DNA of 64,000 nt from Flavobacteriaceae bacterium UBA980 (GTDB lineage: Bacteria > Bacteroidota > Bacteroidia > Flavobacteriales > Flavobacteriaceae). Made by a program: the position numbers and the translations under genes. The notes under the pieces are model-generated. The model worked only from the letters and a program-made list of their open reading frames with translations. It did no database searches and was not told the DNA's origin. This document shows positions 7,853 to 17,203 of this stretch, piece after piece. Location: assembly GCA_002292265.1 (NCBI GenBank), contig DBBQ01000015.1, forward strand, positions 62,001 to 126,000. Direction: 5' to 3'. The first letter of the stretch is position 1, and each line of letters starts with the position of its first letter.

Positions 7853-9459
7853 TTTTTATTTAAAGTTGGATATTGAATGTTGAGTTGCTCTAAATAGCTA
7901 TCGTATTTGGTTTCATCAAAATAAAATTGCTCCAATTCAGGACGGTATTGCTTCATAATATCTTTGTTCAAATAGATCGGCGGTGGATCTTTTTCTGTAA
8001 TCATAGGACGGTATTGCGTTTCTTTGCTTTGGACATTTTCAAAATACGCTTTTGCATCAGCTAGAAGTTGAGGTTGAGTCAAAAAATCAATGACCGTAGC
8101 GGCCACAGTCTTGGCTCCAGCGGTAGCACCTTTGTGGGCTATAGGAGTTGCCATGGCAATGGCATTGGACCAGTGGTGCCCTTGTAAGCCTGGAATATTA
8201 GACGGAAATCGCAGGGTTACGGTGGGAATAGTCCAGGAAATATCTCCGATATCATCAGACCCTCCACTCACAGGATTCTTTCGTGGTTTTCCCAATTCAG
8301 ATAATTCTGTGGCTAAGCCTTTTTGATTGTTTGAGTTGACCTCTTCTTGAACGGCTTTAGCAAGTTGTTGATCTGCCTCTGACCATTCTGGAAGTCCTAT
8401 GCTTTGGATATTCTCATACATCTTCTCTGCAATGACTTTATTAAAATGTCTAGGCCAAGCACTCCCCAAAACACGAGAACTTACTTTCGTCTTGGTCATC
8501 AGTGCAGCACCTTCAGCTATGTGGTTTGCGTCGTCGTACATTTCCATAATTCCTTCATAAGTAATGTCTCTAAAGTAATACCATATGGAAGCTTTGGAGG
8601 GCACCACGTTGGGTTGATCTCCGGCATCTGTAAAAATGGAATGAGACCGCTTTAACGGATGCAAATGCTCTCTTTTGTAATTCCAAGCCACGTTCATCAG
8701 TTCCGCTGCATCCAATGCACTTCGCCCTCGCCAAGGGGCTCCCGCAGAATGAGCAGATTCTCCATCAAAAGTATATTCTACAGAAATCAATCCTGTCCCT
8801 CTGGCTTGTCCATAAGACACAGACAGGTTGCTGCTCACATGAGTAAAAATGCACATGTCAATTTTATCAAAATAACCATCGCGAACGTACCAGGCTTTAG
8901 AGCCCAATTGCTCTTCTGCTATCCCGGGCCAAATAACTAAAGTACCCCCTAACTTATTTTTTTTCATTTGTTCTTGAAGGGTTAGTGCTGCCGTAATGAT
9001 CACTGGAACTCCCGAATTATGGCCTTCCCCATGTCCTGGGGCTCCCTCTACCATGGGCTTGTGATAGGCAACTCCCGGATATTGAGAGGCTTTAGGGATA
9101 CAATCCACATCACTACCCAAAGCAATCACAGGACCTTCTCCAAAAGACCAAGTCGCCATCCAAGAAGTGGGAATTCCTGAAAGTCCCGTCTTTACTTCAA
9201 AGCCGGCTTCTTCCAAAATTTTTGTCAAATAAGCCGAGGTTTCAAATTCTTGAAAACCCAGCTCTGCAAAACTAAATACCTTGTCTATCATGACTTGCGT
9301 ATTCTTGTGCTGCGCTTGGACTTGATTTAAGGTTTCTGTTTTTATCTTTTCGATTTGGCGCTTTGAAAATTTTTGTTGCGCCTGAGATGTCGTAACTTGA
9401 AAAACGACTGCCAATAAAAGAGTTCTAGTGAGCAGTGATACTTTATAGTGCATAATCAA
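7849..9459 (-). CDS. Secreted M20-family amidohydrolase (AbgB-like)
   Basis: 536 residues with a signal peptide (residues about 3-27, ending TSQAQ). The M20D core is visible: ALGSDVDCIP for the first metal region and GHGEGHNSG in place of the usual CGHDGH metal ligands. An EEQ pair (PGIAEEQLGS) supplies the catalytic glutamate, and VSGGSDDIGDIS is a later ligand segment. The insertion around residues 210-330 is the dimerisation (lid) domain. This arrangement is closest to p-aminobenzoyl-glutamate hydrolase-like proteins, but a general amide or acyl-amino-acid hydrolase is equally possible. It heads a minus-strand unit with the NTF2-like and DASS genes, suggesting hydrolysis of an amide followed by uptake of an anionic product. 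Confidence 0.88.
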   Translation of the reverse strand: MIMHYKVSLLTRTLLLAVVFQVTTSQAQQKFSKRQIEKIKTETLNQVQAQHKNTQVMIDKVFSFAELGFQEFETSAYLTKILEEAGFEVKTGLSGIPTSWMATWSFGEGPVIALGSDVDCIPKASQYPGVAYHKPMVEGAPGHGEGHNSGVPVIITAALTLQEQMKKNKLGGTLVIWPGIAEEQLGSKAWYVRDGYFDKIDMCIFTHVSSNLSVSYGQARGTGLISVEYTFDGESAHSAGAPWRGRSALDAAELMNVAWNYKREHLHPLKRSHSIFTDAGDQPNVVPSKASIWYYFRDITYEGIMEMYDDANHIAEGAALMTKTKVSSRVLGSAWPRHFNKVIAEKMYENIQSIGLPEWSEADQQLAKAVQEEVNSNNQKGLATELSELGKPRKNPVSGGSDDIGDISWTIPTVTLRFPSNIPGLQGHHWSNAIAMATPIAHKGATAGAKTVAATVIDFLTQPQLLADAKAYFENVQSKETQYRPMITEKDPPPIYLNKDIMKQYRPELEQFYFDETKYDSYLEQLNIQYPTLNKN

Positions 9460-9488
9460 AATATTTTAACTCCTAAAGTACAAATAAA

Positions 9489-10232
9489 TTGGTACGCTAC
9501 GCTTCTTTAAATTTCTTTGGATTACTCCTTTTGCTTAGTCTTAGTTTAACAGGATGCGAATCCGAAGACCCTTCCGCAGATTTCATTCTTCAGAAAAGTT
9601 TAGAAGCACATGGAGGAAGGGAACGTTGGAAGAAAATGAAATGCATCCGTTATCGCAAAACCACAACTTTCTATGATCCTACGGGAGTGATAGAAAAAAA
9701 GAGTGTTCAGCACATCACGCATCAATGGAGACCCAAGCAGACGGAAATGATCTGGGAAAACGAAGGAAAATCATATCAAGCCCTAAAAGATACTACCGGA
9801 ATTTCACTATATAAAGAAGGGATTTTACAAAAAGACAGTTTGCTTTTAGCACAAGCCAATACTAATTTAAAAGCTGCGTTGTATGTGTATTGGCAGCCGT
9901 TCAAACTTTTAAAGGAAGAGGCACAAAAAAACTATTTGGGGATCCAAAAATTATTGGACTCCATTTCTGTTCATGCGTTACAAATTCGCTACTCGGAGGA
10001 AAAAAATGCCGACGTTTGGACTTATTTTTTTGACACACAAAATTACAGGCTTTACGCCGCACAAGTCCTTCATAATAAACGCATCAGTTTGATTGTAAAT
10101 GAAGCCGTAGAATCGGAGACCGGTTTGTTTTTAAATCACAAACGCAAAAGCTACTTTTTAGATTCTGTTGGAAAAATAAAATACCTCCGTGCTGCCTATA
10201 GCTATGAGATCGATAGCTTTACAACCGACTAA
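9489..10232 (+). CDS. Lipoprotein of unknown function
   Basis: 247 residues from a TTG start, which is needed to include the lipoprotein signal (LLLLLSLSLTGC, lipobox LTGC at about residues 20-23). The mature protein begins ESEDPSADFILQKSLEAHGG, a layout seen in Bacteroidota lipoproteins of the DUF6503/outer-membrane lipoprotein-sorting type. The rest is beta-rich (QHITHQWRP, VWTYFFDTQNYRLYAAQV). The second lipoprotein in the window (12382-13122) has a similar layout. No catalytic motif is visible. Only 29 bases separate it from the divergent M20 gene, and its stop overlaps the stop of the convergent NagB fusion by four bases. Confidence 0.7.
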   Translation: MVRYASLNFFGLLLLLSLSLTGCESEDPSADFILQKSLEAHGGRERWKKMKCIRYRKTTTFYDPTGVIEKKSVQHITHQWRPKQTEMIWENEGKSYQALKDTTGISLYKEGILQKDSLLLAQANTNLKAALYVYWQPFKLLKEEAQKNYLGIQKLLDSISVHALQIRYSEEKNADVWTYFFDTQNYRLYAAQVLHNKRISLIVNEAVESETGLFLNHKRKSYFLDSVGKIKYLRAAYSYEIDSFTTD

Positions 10233-12163
10233 TAAAAATAACGCTTAAAGGCCTCCATAGCCTCGTAATCAGCTAGACCCATGGCCTTGTATTTTTTTGC
10301 TGTAGCCGCATTGCGTTCTTCTGCACGCACCCAAAATTCACGGTGGTCATTTCCTTGGAACATCACTCCATCTTTTTGAGACTGGTGGTAAAAGATGGCT
10401 TTTCGCTTTCGCAATACCTGATCGGGACTCATAGGAACAGCCATTTCAATTTCGTGGATTTCCCATTCATGCCAAGCTCCCCTGTAGAGCCAGACCCAAC
10501 AATCTTTCATAAAAGCCTTGGACTTGAGCTGCTTTAACGATTCAAAAATAACATCTAAACACACCCGATGCGTCCCGTGTGGATCTGCTAAATCTCCTGC
10601 GGCATAAATTTGATGAGGCTTAATCTCCTCAATCAATTGGACTGTTAAGTCAATATCTTTTTCTGAAATTGGATTTTTGGCGATCAATCCCGTTTCGTAA
10701 AAAGGAAGATTCATAAAATGCACTTGTTTGTCCGGAATCCCAAAATAGCGGGTCGCTGCTAAAGATTCTCTTTTTCTGATACTCCCTTTTAAATCACAAA
10801 TTTCTCTCGGTGCTGCTTGTTGCGGATTTAGTTGACTAAATACTTTTTTAAGGTTGCTCAAGACCTCACTTTTGTCCGTTTTCAAAACATCTTTCGCTAC
10901 CTCCAGATACCGAAGTGCATCGTGATCAGAAACCGCGATATTCCCTGAGGTTTGGTAGGCAATATGGACCTCGTGACCTTGAGAAACAAGCCGATCAAAA
11001 GTACCTCCCATAGAAATGACATCGTCATCGGGGTGGGGGCTGAAAAGGAGCACCCGTTTGCGCTCGGGAGTTGCTCGTTCGGGACGATACGCATCATCTG
11101 CATTGGGCTTCCCTCCCGGCCATCCTGTGATGCTGCGCTGTAAACGGTTGAAAACTTCAATATTTAAATCATAGGCAGATCCATAGTGGGCTAAAAGATC
11201 CGACATCCCATTTTGGTTGTATTCCTCATCGGTGAGTTTTAAAATAGACTTCCCTGTTTTTTCGCATAGCCAAGTAATCGCTTTAGCACGCAAATCTTCC
11301 GTCCATTCACAACTACTGACCAACCACGGAGCTTTGATCCGTGTCAATTCCGAAGAGGATTCTTGGTCTAGAATTAGAGTGGTATTGCTGTGAAGCTGAA
11401 GATAGGTCGTAGGAATTATTTCTGAGATGGGTCCTTCTATGGCCTTCTGAATGATTTCTGCCTTGTAGGTTCCCCAGGCCATGAGAATGATTTTTTTGGC
11501 ACCGAGGATGGTCTGAATCCCCATGGTTACTGCTTTTCTGGGAACATTTTCTATCCCTTGAAAACCAGCACTAGCATCAAAGCGGGTCAGATGATCCAAA
11601 GTAATCGCCCGGGTTTGAGAATTCAGATGCGATCCAGGCTCGTTAAAACCAATATGTCCCGTTCTTCCAATCCCTAAAATTTGAAGGTCTATTCCTCCTA
11701 ATTTTTTGATTTTTTCCTCATAAGAAATACAGGAGTTACGCAATTCCTCTGGATCCACCTCTCCGTTAGGAATATTAATGTTTCCGGGCTTTATATCGAC
11801 TAAGTTGAAAAGATTTTCATGCATAAAGTAGTGATAGCTCTGAAGATCTTCTTTTCCAATCGGATAATATTCGTCCAAATTGAAAGTTATTACATTTTCA
11901 AAACTCAACCCCTCTTCGCGATGCAGACGCACCAACTCTCTATACACGCTTAAAGGACTAGAACCTGTGGCGAGTCCCAAAACGCAGTTTTGTTTTTGCT
12001 TTTGTTTTTCTAAAATTAAATCTGCTATAGCGTGTGCTATGGTCACAGAACCCTCCAAAGGAGTGTTCACTATGACGTTGTGTAGCTTTTCATAACGGGT
12101 TTCTTCAAAACTTCCTGGTGCTTTATAATCAAGAAGTTTTACTTTTTTTGAATCAATCATCAC
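10229..12163 (-). CDS. nagB: NagB glucosamine-6-phosphate deaminase fused to a PIG-L deacetylase-like domain
   Basis: 644 residues in two parts. Residues about 25-290 are glucosamine-6-phosphate deaminase: GLATGSSPL phosphate loop, FNLDEYYP with the catalytic aspartate, GIGRTGHIGFNEPGS with the active-site histidine. Residues about 370-620 are an LmbE/PIG-L domain: LLFSPHPDDDVISMGG zinc site (HPDDD) and ADPHGTHRVC with another histidine ligand. PIG-L domains remove acetyl groups from N-acetylglucosamine derivatives, so the fusion may combine deacetylation with deamination, but many Bacteroidota carry this fusion and the role of the second domain is not proven. Cytoplasmic; feeds amino sugars into glycolysis. 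The first two codons are both ATG. Confidence 0.9.
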   Translation of the reverse strand: MMIDSKKVKLLDYKAPGSFEETRYEKLHNVIVNTPLEGSVTIAHAIADLILEKQKQKQNCVLGLATGSSPLSVYRELVRLHREEGLSFENVITFNLDEYYPIGKEDLQSYHYFMHENLFNLVDIKPGNINIPNGEVDPEELRNSCISYEEKIKKLGGIDLQILGIGRTGHIGFNEPGSHLNSQTRAITLDHLTRFDASAGFQGIENVPRKAVTMGIQTILGAKKIILMAWGTYKAEIIQKAIEGPISEIIPTTYLQLHSNTTLILDQESSSELTRIKAPWLVSSCEWTEDLRAKAITWLCEKTGKSILKLTDEEYNQNGMSDLLAHYGSAYDLNIEVFNRLQRSITGWPGGKPNADDAYRPERATPERKRVLLFSPHPDDDVISMGGTFDRLVSQGHEVHIAYQTSGNIAVSDHDALRYLEVAKDVLKTDKSEVLSNLKKVFSQLNPQQAAPREICDLKGSIRKRESLAATRYFGIPDKQVHFMNLPFYETGLIAKNPISEKDIDLTVQLIEEIKPHQIYAAGDLADPHGTHRVCLDVIFESLKQLKSKAFMKDCWVWLYRGAWHEWEIHEIEMAVPMSPDQVLRKRKAIFYHQSQKDGVMFQGNDHREFWVRAEERNAATAKKYKAMGLADYEAMEAFKRYFY

Positions 12164-12381
12164 TAAAAATTGTTGAATCTCAAATTTAAGCTTTCTTTTG
12201 TTTTGAAGTTTTTTTACTTGCTGTTTTTTTGATTCATTAAAAAAAACTAACTTTAAAGAAACAATTTAGAAATGAGGCGAGCCCTAGCTTAATTATTGAT
12301 TTTATCTTTTTCCTCCACTGTTCTGTTACCCAGTATTGCCCTATGCTTTTCAATATCGTCTGCAGATAGTATTTCCTTTTT

Positions 12382-13122
12382 TTAATGTTTTGGTAAAAAT
12401 ACCTGAATGTTTTCATTTTCAATTTGGGACACTTCAATCAGCTTGCCCATTTCAAAAAGGAAGGGAAGCGAATCCAAGGGAGTAATTTTTTTTTCTGGCT
12501 TGAAATTGATGTAATCTTGAAAAACAAAACCTTCTTTTTTTTTGCGATTTTTTGCTTTGCGAAAACGCGTTCCTCCCCCATCAGTATGATAGTTATAAGC
12601 TAAATAGTCAATGTGTCCGCTTTCTGGATCAATCCAATAGCGGTATTCATCCTGGAAATCTTCCCCGCCACCCACTTCGTTAAATCGAACTTTCAGAGTC
12701 CAATAGGGTTTTTCGGAGAAGAGGGTCGTTCCTAGAAATTCGGACCGGACAGCCGAATCTTTGAGAGGTCTGGGGAGTTGAAAAAAGTACATGACAGAAT
12801 TTAGAGAATTGGAATAGACATTGACTAAACTGTCCTGCAGTGATACAGGTAGGTTGTCTTTAAAGCGTTCTAATTTTTTTTCCGAAGTCATTACATCTCG
12901 AAAGCTAACGCCCTCTTTTGTTGTAGTGCGTTGATACGAATAAAAGTTTGGCTGTCGAACCAACTCGTATTCATATGCTCTAAAGTCAAAAACCATTTTA
13001 AATTCCCTTTGGTTCCAACCGTACGCTGCAATGGATTTTTCTATGATCTCGTTTGCAGATGGGGGGTTGGATGGAGCACAAGCCACAAAGAATAAACTCA
13101 AAAGAAGGCTGATTTTTTTCAT
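12382..13122 (-). CDS. DUF6503-like lipoprotein
   Basis: 246 residues from the ATG at 13122, where a lipoprotein signal begins (MKKISLLLSLFFVAC, lipobox FVAC). An upstream start at 13158 would put 12 polar residues before the signal and is less likely. The mature part begins ANEIIEKSIAAYGW and continues with beta-rich segments (FKMVFDFRAYEYEL, YWTLKVRFNEVGGGEDF, YRYWIDPESGHIDYLAY), the pattern of Bacteroidota DUF6503 lipoproteins, which resemble LolA/LolB-like folds. Function unknown; probably attached to the outer or inner membrane facing the periplasm. It is a stand-alone gene divergent from trxB. Confidence 0.78.
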   Translation of the reverse strand: MKKISLLLSLFFVACAPSNPPSANEIIEKSIAAYGWNQREFKMVFDFRAYEYELVRQPNFYSYQRTTTKEGVSFRDVMTSEKKLERFKDNLPVSLQDSLVNVYSNSLNSVMYFFQLPRPLKDSAVRSEFLGTTLFSEKPYWTLKVRFNEVGGGEDFQDEYRYWIDPESGHIDYLAYNYHTDGGGTRFRKAKNRKKKEGFVFQDYINFKPEKKITPLDSLPFLFEMGKLIEVSQIENENIQVFLPKH

Positions 13123-13187
13123 AGAAAATTTTGATAAATTTTTAATAAATCTAATCAAAATCCAAGATACAACTAAAAGATATAATT

Positions 13188-13195
13188 TACATTTG
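13188..13195 (+). promoter_or_regulatory. Bacteroidota -7 promoter element of trxB
   Basis: TACATTTG fits TAnnTTTG exactly and lies 18 bases before the trxB ATG. No good -33 TTG is present. Confidence 0.5.
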
Positions 13196-13213
13196 ACATA
13201 AAATTATAACAGC

Positions 13214-14164
13214 ATGGAGATCTTAAAAACCTTGATCATAGGAAGTGGCCCCGCAGGATATACTGCAGCAATTTACGCAGCGCGGGCTGACCTAAAACCA
13301 CTACTCTACACGGGTATGGAGCCGGGAGGACAACTGACCACCACCACAGAAGTTGACAATTTTCCCGGATATCCCGAAGGAATCGATGGTCCTACGATGA
13401 TGGTTCAACTCCAACAACAAGCTGAACGTTTCGGGACGGAGGTTCGTGTAGGTTTTATCAATAAAGTTGAATTTTCAAAAGAGCCTGGAGGAATTCATAA
13501 AGCCTATGCAGAAGACGGTACGGAACTCAAAGCACGCAGTATCATTATCAGTACAGGAGCTACAGCAAAGTATTTGGGACTTCCCAGCGAACAACGATTA
13601 CGTGGAGGAGGGGTTTCTGCCTGTGCAGTATGCGATGGTTTTTTCTACAAAGGCCAGGAAGTAGCTATCGTGGGTGGAGGAGATACTGCCGCTGAAGAGG
13701 CAACCTACCTCGCTAATATTTGCTCTAAAGTAACCATGCTGGTTCGCAAAGATCGTATGCGGGCTTCAAAGGCCATGCAACACCGAGTAACTAACACCCC
13801 GAATATCGACCTGAGATACAACACCGAAATAGATGAGGTTCTGGGCGAACAGGTTGTCGAAGGGCTTCGCATGAAAAACAACCAAACCGGGAAAACCGAG
13901 GAAATTGAAATTACTGGATTGTTTATTGCCATCGGGCACAAGCCCAATACTGATATTTTTAAGGGTCAATTAGACATGGACGAGGCAGGATATTTAATTA
14001 CCCAAGGAAAAACAACTCTCACCAATATCCCAGGTGTTTTTGCTTCTGGGGACGTACAAGATAAGGAGTACCGTCAGGCGGTTACTGCCGCTGGAACAGG
14101 GTGTATGGCCGCTTTAGATGCAGAACGGTATTTACAAAGTGTCGAAGATTTAATCGAAGCATAA
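13214..14164 (+). CDS. trxB: Thioredoxin-disulfide reductase
   Basis: 316 residues, the usual length for the low-molecular-weight enzyme. FAD-binding GSGPAG (residues 10-15) follows the start. The redox pair is CAVC (C137 and C140), the NADPH motif is GGGDTAAEEA, and the C-terminal FAD segment is FASGDVQDKEYRQAVTAAG. It reduces thioredoxin with NADPH in the cytosol. It has its own TAnnTTTG promoter and ends seven bases from the convergent ABC-F gene, with no clear terminator between them. Confidence 0.96.
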   Translation: MEILKTLIIGSGPAGYTAAIYAARADLKPLLYTGMEPGGQLTTTTEVDNFPGYPEGIDGPTMMVQLQQQAERFGTEVRVGFINKVEFSKEPGGIHKAYAEDGTELKARSIIISTGATAKYLGLPSEQRLRGGGVSACAVCDGFFYKGQEVAIVGGGDTAAEEATYLANICSKVTMLVRKDRMRASKAMQHRVTNTPNIDLRYNTEIDEVLGEQVVEGLRMKNNQTGKTEEIEITGLFIAIGHKPNTDIFKGQLDMDEAGYLITQGKTTLTNIPGVFASGDVQDKEYRQAVTAAGTGCMAALDAERYLQSVEDLIEA

Positions 14165-14171
14165 AAAATAC

Positions 14172-16073
14172 TTATTCTAGCGAAAGCTGAAGGACTTCCC
14201 ATTGTTCCATTAAAACTTCAAGTTCCTTTTTCTTAGCTTGATACTTGTTAAAGAAATTAGGCTGACTAATGGTTTTTTCATATTCCACTTCCAAGTCAAA
14301 GTCAATGTCTTTGATTTCTTTTTCCAACCTTGCAATTTGTTTTTCGAGATTTGCTACTTTTTGCTGCGCCCCGCGCTGTTCTTTTTGCTTTTCATATGAA
14401 CCTTCTTCTGTTACGCTCTTAGTCTGGGAGACAGGTTTGGATTTTTTTTCCAATTCCTTTAACGAGTTTAATTTTTGATACTCTAAATAGGCATTGATAT
14501 CCCCTAAAAAGGGTTTGACTTCTCGATCTTTAAAGGACACCACCTTTTCACAAAGACCTTGTACAAAATCCCTATCGTGAGATACCAAAATTAAGGTCCC
14601 TTCAAAATTTTTAAGCGCTTCTTTGAGAACGTTTTTAGATAAAATATCCAGGTGATTCGTGGGTTCGTCCATGATCAAAACATTGAACGGCTGGAGTAGT
14701 AATTTACACAGTGCCAAACGATTTCGTTCCCCACCAGAAAGTACCTGTACCTTTTTATCCACAGCTTCCCCTGGAAAAAGAAAGGCTCCTAAAAGATCTC
14801 TTACTTTGGTTCTGTTTTCCGGAGTTGAAGAATCTTCAGCTGCTTCTAAAACAGTCTTCTTCCCATCCAAATAGGCGGATTGATTTTGAGCAAAATAACC
14901 AATCTGAACATTGTGCCCCAAGCGAAGTTCACCCCCGCATTCCAATTCGCCTACCAAAATTTTAGCTAAGGTGGATTTTCCTTGCCCATTTTGACCCACA
15001 AAGGCAATCTTTTCTCCTCTTTCAATTTCGAGATCTACAGCTTCCAGTACCTGTTTTTCTCCAAAAGATTTGGAAATATTTTGGGCTTCTAAAATAATCT
15101 TTCCCGGCTGATGCGATACGGAAAATACAAATTTGATGGTTTTACTTTCTTCAGGATCAATTTCAATGCGCTCCACCTTTTCCAGCTTTTTTATGAGCGA
15201 TTGCGCCATGCTGGCCTTAGATGCTTTTGCACGAAAACGCTCGATAAGCTTTTCGGTCTGTTGAATTTGTTTTTCTTGATTTTTTTGAGCGGCTTGTTGT
15301 TGTGCACGAAGCTCCTCTCGAAGAACCATATACTTTGAATACGGTTTTTTAAAGTCAAAAATACGCTGCTGCACAATTTCTATTGTCCTATTGGTCACCT
15401 GATCTAAAAACATCCGGTCGTGAGAAACCATCACCAACGCCCCCTTGTACTTTTTTAAAAACTGTTCCAACCAAATGATGGACTCAATATCCAGGTGATT
15501 TGTCGGCTCATCCAGCAACAGGATATCATTGTCTTTAAGGAGAATTTTAGCCAATTCGATACGCATCCTCCATCCCCCCGAAAAAGTTTCTGTAGAGGCA
15601 TGTAGGTCGTCCATAGAAAATCCTAATCCGAGGAGAATCTTTTCTGTTTGTGCCTGATAGTGATACCCTCCTATCAGCTCATAGCGATTGTTCAGTGTGG
15701 TCAATTCGTCTAAGACCTCCATGTACGAGTCGCTTTCAAAATCCTGAGTCTGTTCCATGATTTTATGGATTTCTTCTTGGCGTGCCTCTACTTTTTTTAT
15801 TTCTTCAAAAGCCAAGTAGGCTTCCTCTAAAACCGTTAGCCCTTGATTAAAATCCAGGTCTTGTGGTAAATACCCAATTTTTACATTTTTTTCTAGAGCA
15901 AATGTTCCTGAAGTCGGCTGATTTACACGTGCCATTAATTTTAGTAGGGTGGACTTCCCCGCACCATTTTTTCCGATCAATCCTACGCGATCTCCTTTCC
16001 CCAAACGAAAGGAAATCGAATCGAAAAGAGTTTCTCCACCAAAACTTACGCTGATGTTGTGCGCGTTAAACAT
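14172..16073 (-). CDS. ABC-F family ATPase (translation factor type)
   Basis: 633 residues from the ATG at 16073; a frame-open extension to 16115 lies inside the upstream gene and precedes the family's normal N-terminus (MFNAHNISVSFGG). It has two ATPase domains without membrane segments. The first carries GKNGAGKST, FSGGW and LLLDEPTNHLD; the second carries GQNGQGKST, LSGGE and LIMDEPTNHLD. A charged linker (about residues 240-300) and a C-terminal coiled coil (about 555-630) complete the ABC-F layout, resembling YheS/Uup. Such proteins act on ribosomes. Its start overlaps the end of the FAD oxidoreductase gene by eight bases, so the two are probably co-transcribed. Confidence 0.93.
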   Translation of the reverse strand: MFNAHNISVSFGGETLFDSISFRLGKGDRVGLIGKNGAGKSTLLKLMARVNQPTSGTFALEKNVKIGYLPQDLDFNQGLTVLEEAYLAFEEIKKVEARQEEIHKIMEQTQDFESDSYMEVLDELTTLNNRYELIGGYHYQAQTEKILLGLGFSMDDLHASTETFSGGWRMRIELAKILLKDNDILLLDEPTNHLDIESIIWLEQFLKKYKGALVMVSHDRMFLDQVTNRTIEIVQQRIFDFKKPYSKYMVLREELRAQQQAAQKNQEKQIQQTEKLIERFRAKASKASMAQSLIKKLEKVERIEIDPEESKTIKFVFSVSHQPGKIILEAQNISKSFGEKQVLEAVDLEIERGEKIAFVGQNGQGKSTLAKILVGELECGGELRLGHNVQIGYFAQNQSAYLDGKKTVLEAAEDSSTPENRTKVRDLLGAFLFPGEAVDKKVQVLSGGERNRLALCKLLLQPFNVLIMDEPTNHLDILSKNVLKEALKNFEGTLILVSHDRDFVQGLCEKVVSFKDREVKPFLGDINAYLEYQKLNSLKELEKKSKPVSQTKSVTEEGSYEKQKEQRGAQQKVANLEKQIARLEKEIKDIDFDLEVEYEKTISQPNFFNKYQAKKKELEVLMEQWEVLQLSLE

Positions 16074-17133
16074 AGGGTGTTTTTGGATTGCTAAAATAAG
16101 TTTCAAAACGATCAATAGCTACTTCAGAGGGCAAATCTTTTTGATACTCCATAAATTGAAATAACCAATCTGCGAGCAGCGGTCCCATCAGTACGCCTCG
16201 AGTTCCTAAGCCATTAAATACATAAAGTTGTTTGTACTGAGGATGAACCCCTAAGAGCGGTCGTCGATCTTGAACAGTAGGTCGAATGGCCGCTCGGTGC
16301 TCTACCACTTTAAAAGGATGATGCAGCAGTTTTTTTAATTTGGTTAAAAGCCATTCTTTTCCCTTTTCAGTAGGTTGAGTTGTCTTGTCCTCTCTACTAA
16401 AGGTGGCTCCTACCCAATATAGATTTTTTGCGATGGGTACTATAAATACGCCTCCTTTTACGATTTTATTTGGAGCAAGCCCATCCGTTCGAATATGAAG
16501 AAACTCTCCTTTGGATCCCGTTAGAGGCAAATAAGAAAACCACGGATTTTGCTTTAACCCAAAACCCTCACAAAAGACAATGGATTTAGCTTCTACACCT
16601 TTGTAGACTACTTTCTCAGGATATAATTCTAGTGCTTGATAATCAAAAGATTCTTTTAAAAAATCTTTAGAAGTCAAATGATTTCGAAAAATGTCCAACA
16701 TCTTCTGGACCTCTAGCTTGCCTACATTTTGAAGCTTTGCATAACCAAAATCTCCTTGAATTCCTTTTGGATCGGATTGTAAAATGGACGGTACAAGAAA
16801 TCGATTTAACCCCTTTGAATGCGATGCTACAGACCAATTGTTATGGTCTGAAACTTGACTAAGATAATGATGGATAGAAAAGTCTTGAAGGACCGAAGTG
16901 TGAAACTCTGCTTCAAAATTCCGGTAGGTAGGAAGGGCGTGATCGAAAAAATTAACCCCATTCCATGCAAGCGTATAACGTTTTAAAATTGTGGGATTCA
17001 GAACACCTCCTGCATTTCTACTGGCTCCTGAAGCACCATCGGAAATTAATACAAACTCTTTTCCCTGCTTTTGCAATTGACGTGCGTAGTGAAAACCTGC
17101 CAGTCCACACCCAACGATTATGGCGTATTTCAT
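16066..17133 (-). CDS. FAD-dependent oxidoreductase (DAO family)
   Basis: 355 residues. FAD-binding GCGLAG (residues about 8-13) begins the protein, followed by SGASRNAGGVLNP, the second conserved FAD contact of the D-amino-acid-oxidase-like fold. The C-terminal HRAAIRPTVQDRRPLLG and FNGLGTRGVLMGP segments resemble the oxidase part of MnmC and glycine/sarcosine oxidases. The substrate is not evident; no methyltransferase (MnmC N-terminal) domain is fused. It precedes the ABC-F gene with an eight-base overlap. A tRNA-modification role by analogy with MnmC is only a hypothesis. Confidence 0.82.
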   Translation of the reverse strand: MKYAIIVGCGLAGFHYARQLQKQGKEFVLISDGASGASRNAGGVLNPTILKRYTLAWNGVNFFDHALPTYRNFEAEFHTSVLQDFSIHHYLSQVSDHNNWSVASHSKGLNRFLVPSILQSDPKGIQGDFGYAKLQNVGKLEVQKMLDIFRNHLTSKDFLKESFDYQALELYPEKVVYKGVEAKSIVFCEGFGLKQNPWFSYLPLTGSKGEFLHIRTDGLAPNKIVKGGVFIVPIAKNLYWVGATFSREDKTTQPTEKGKEWLLTKLKKLLHHPFKVVEHRAAIRPTVQDRRPLLGVHPQYKQLYVFNGLGTRGVLMGPLLADWLFQFMEYQKDLPSEVAIDRFETYFSNPKTPYV

Positions 17134-17150
17134 CCTTGTAAAAATAGTAT

Positions 17151-17183
17151 AAAAAAAAGCGCTAGTGTTTCCTCTAGCGCTTT
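17151..17183 (-). terminator. Rho-independent terminator of gldKLMN
   Basis: Perfect 10-base stem AAAGCGCTAG (156-165) / CTAGCGCTTT (174-183 of the 17 kb block) with an eight-base loop. On the minus strand it is followed by a run of eight T. It lies just after the gldN stop codon and before the next minus-strand gene. Confidence 0.88.
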
Positions 17184-17203
17184 GTTTTGATTTTTATAGA
17201 AAT

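Noticed and set aside
12237..12437. A 66-codon minus-strand frame after the DUF6503-like gene
   Set aside because: It overlaps the end of that gene in another frame and its product is a lysine/tyrosine/phenylalanine-rich string typical of AT-rich non-coding DNA.
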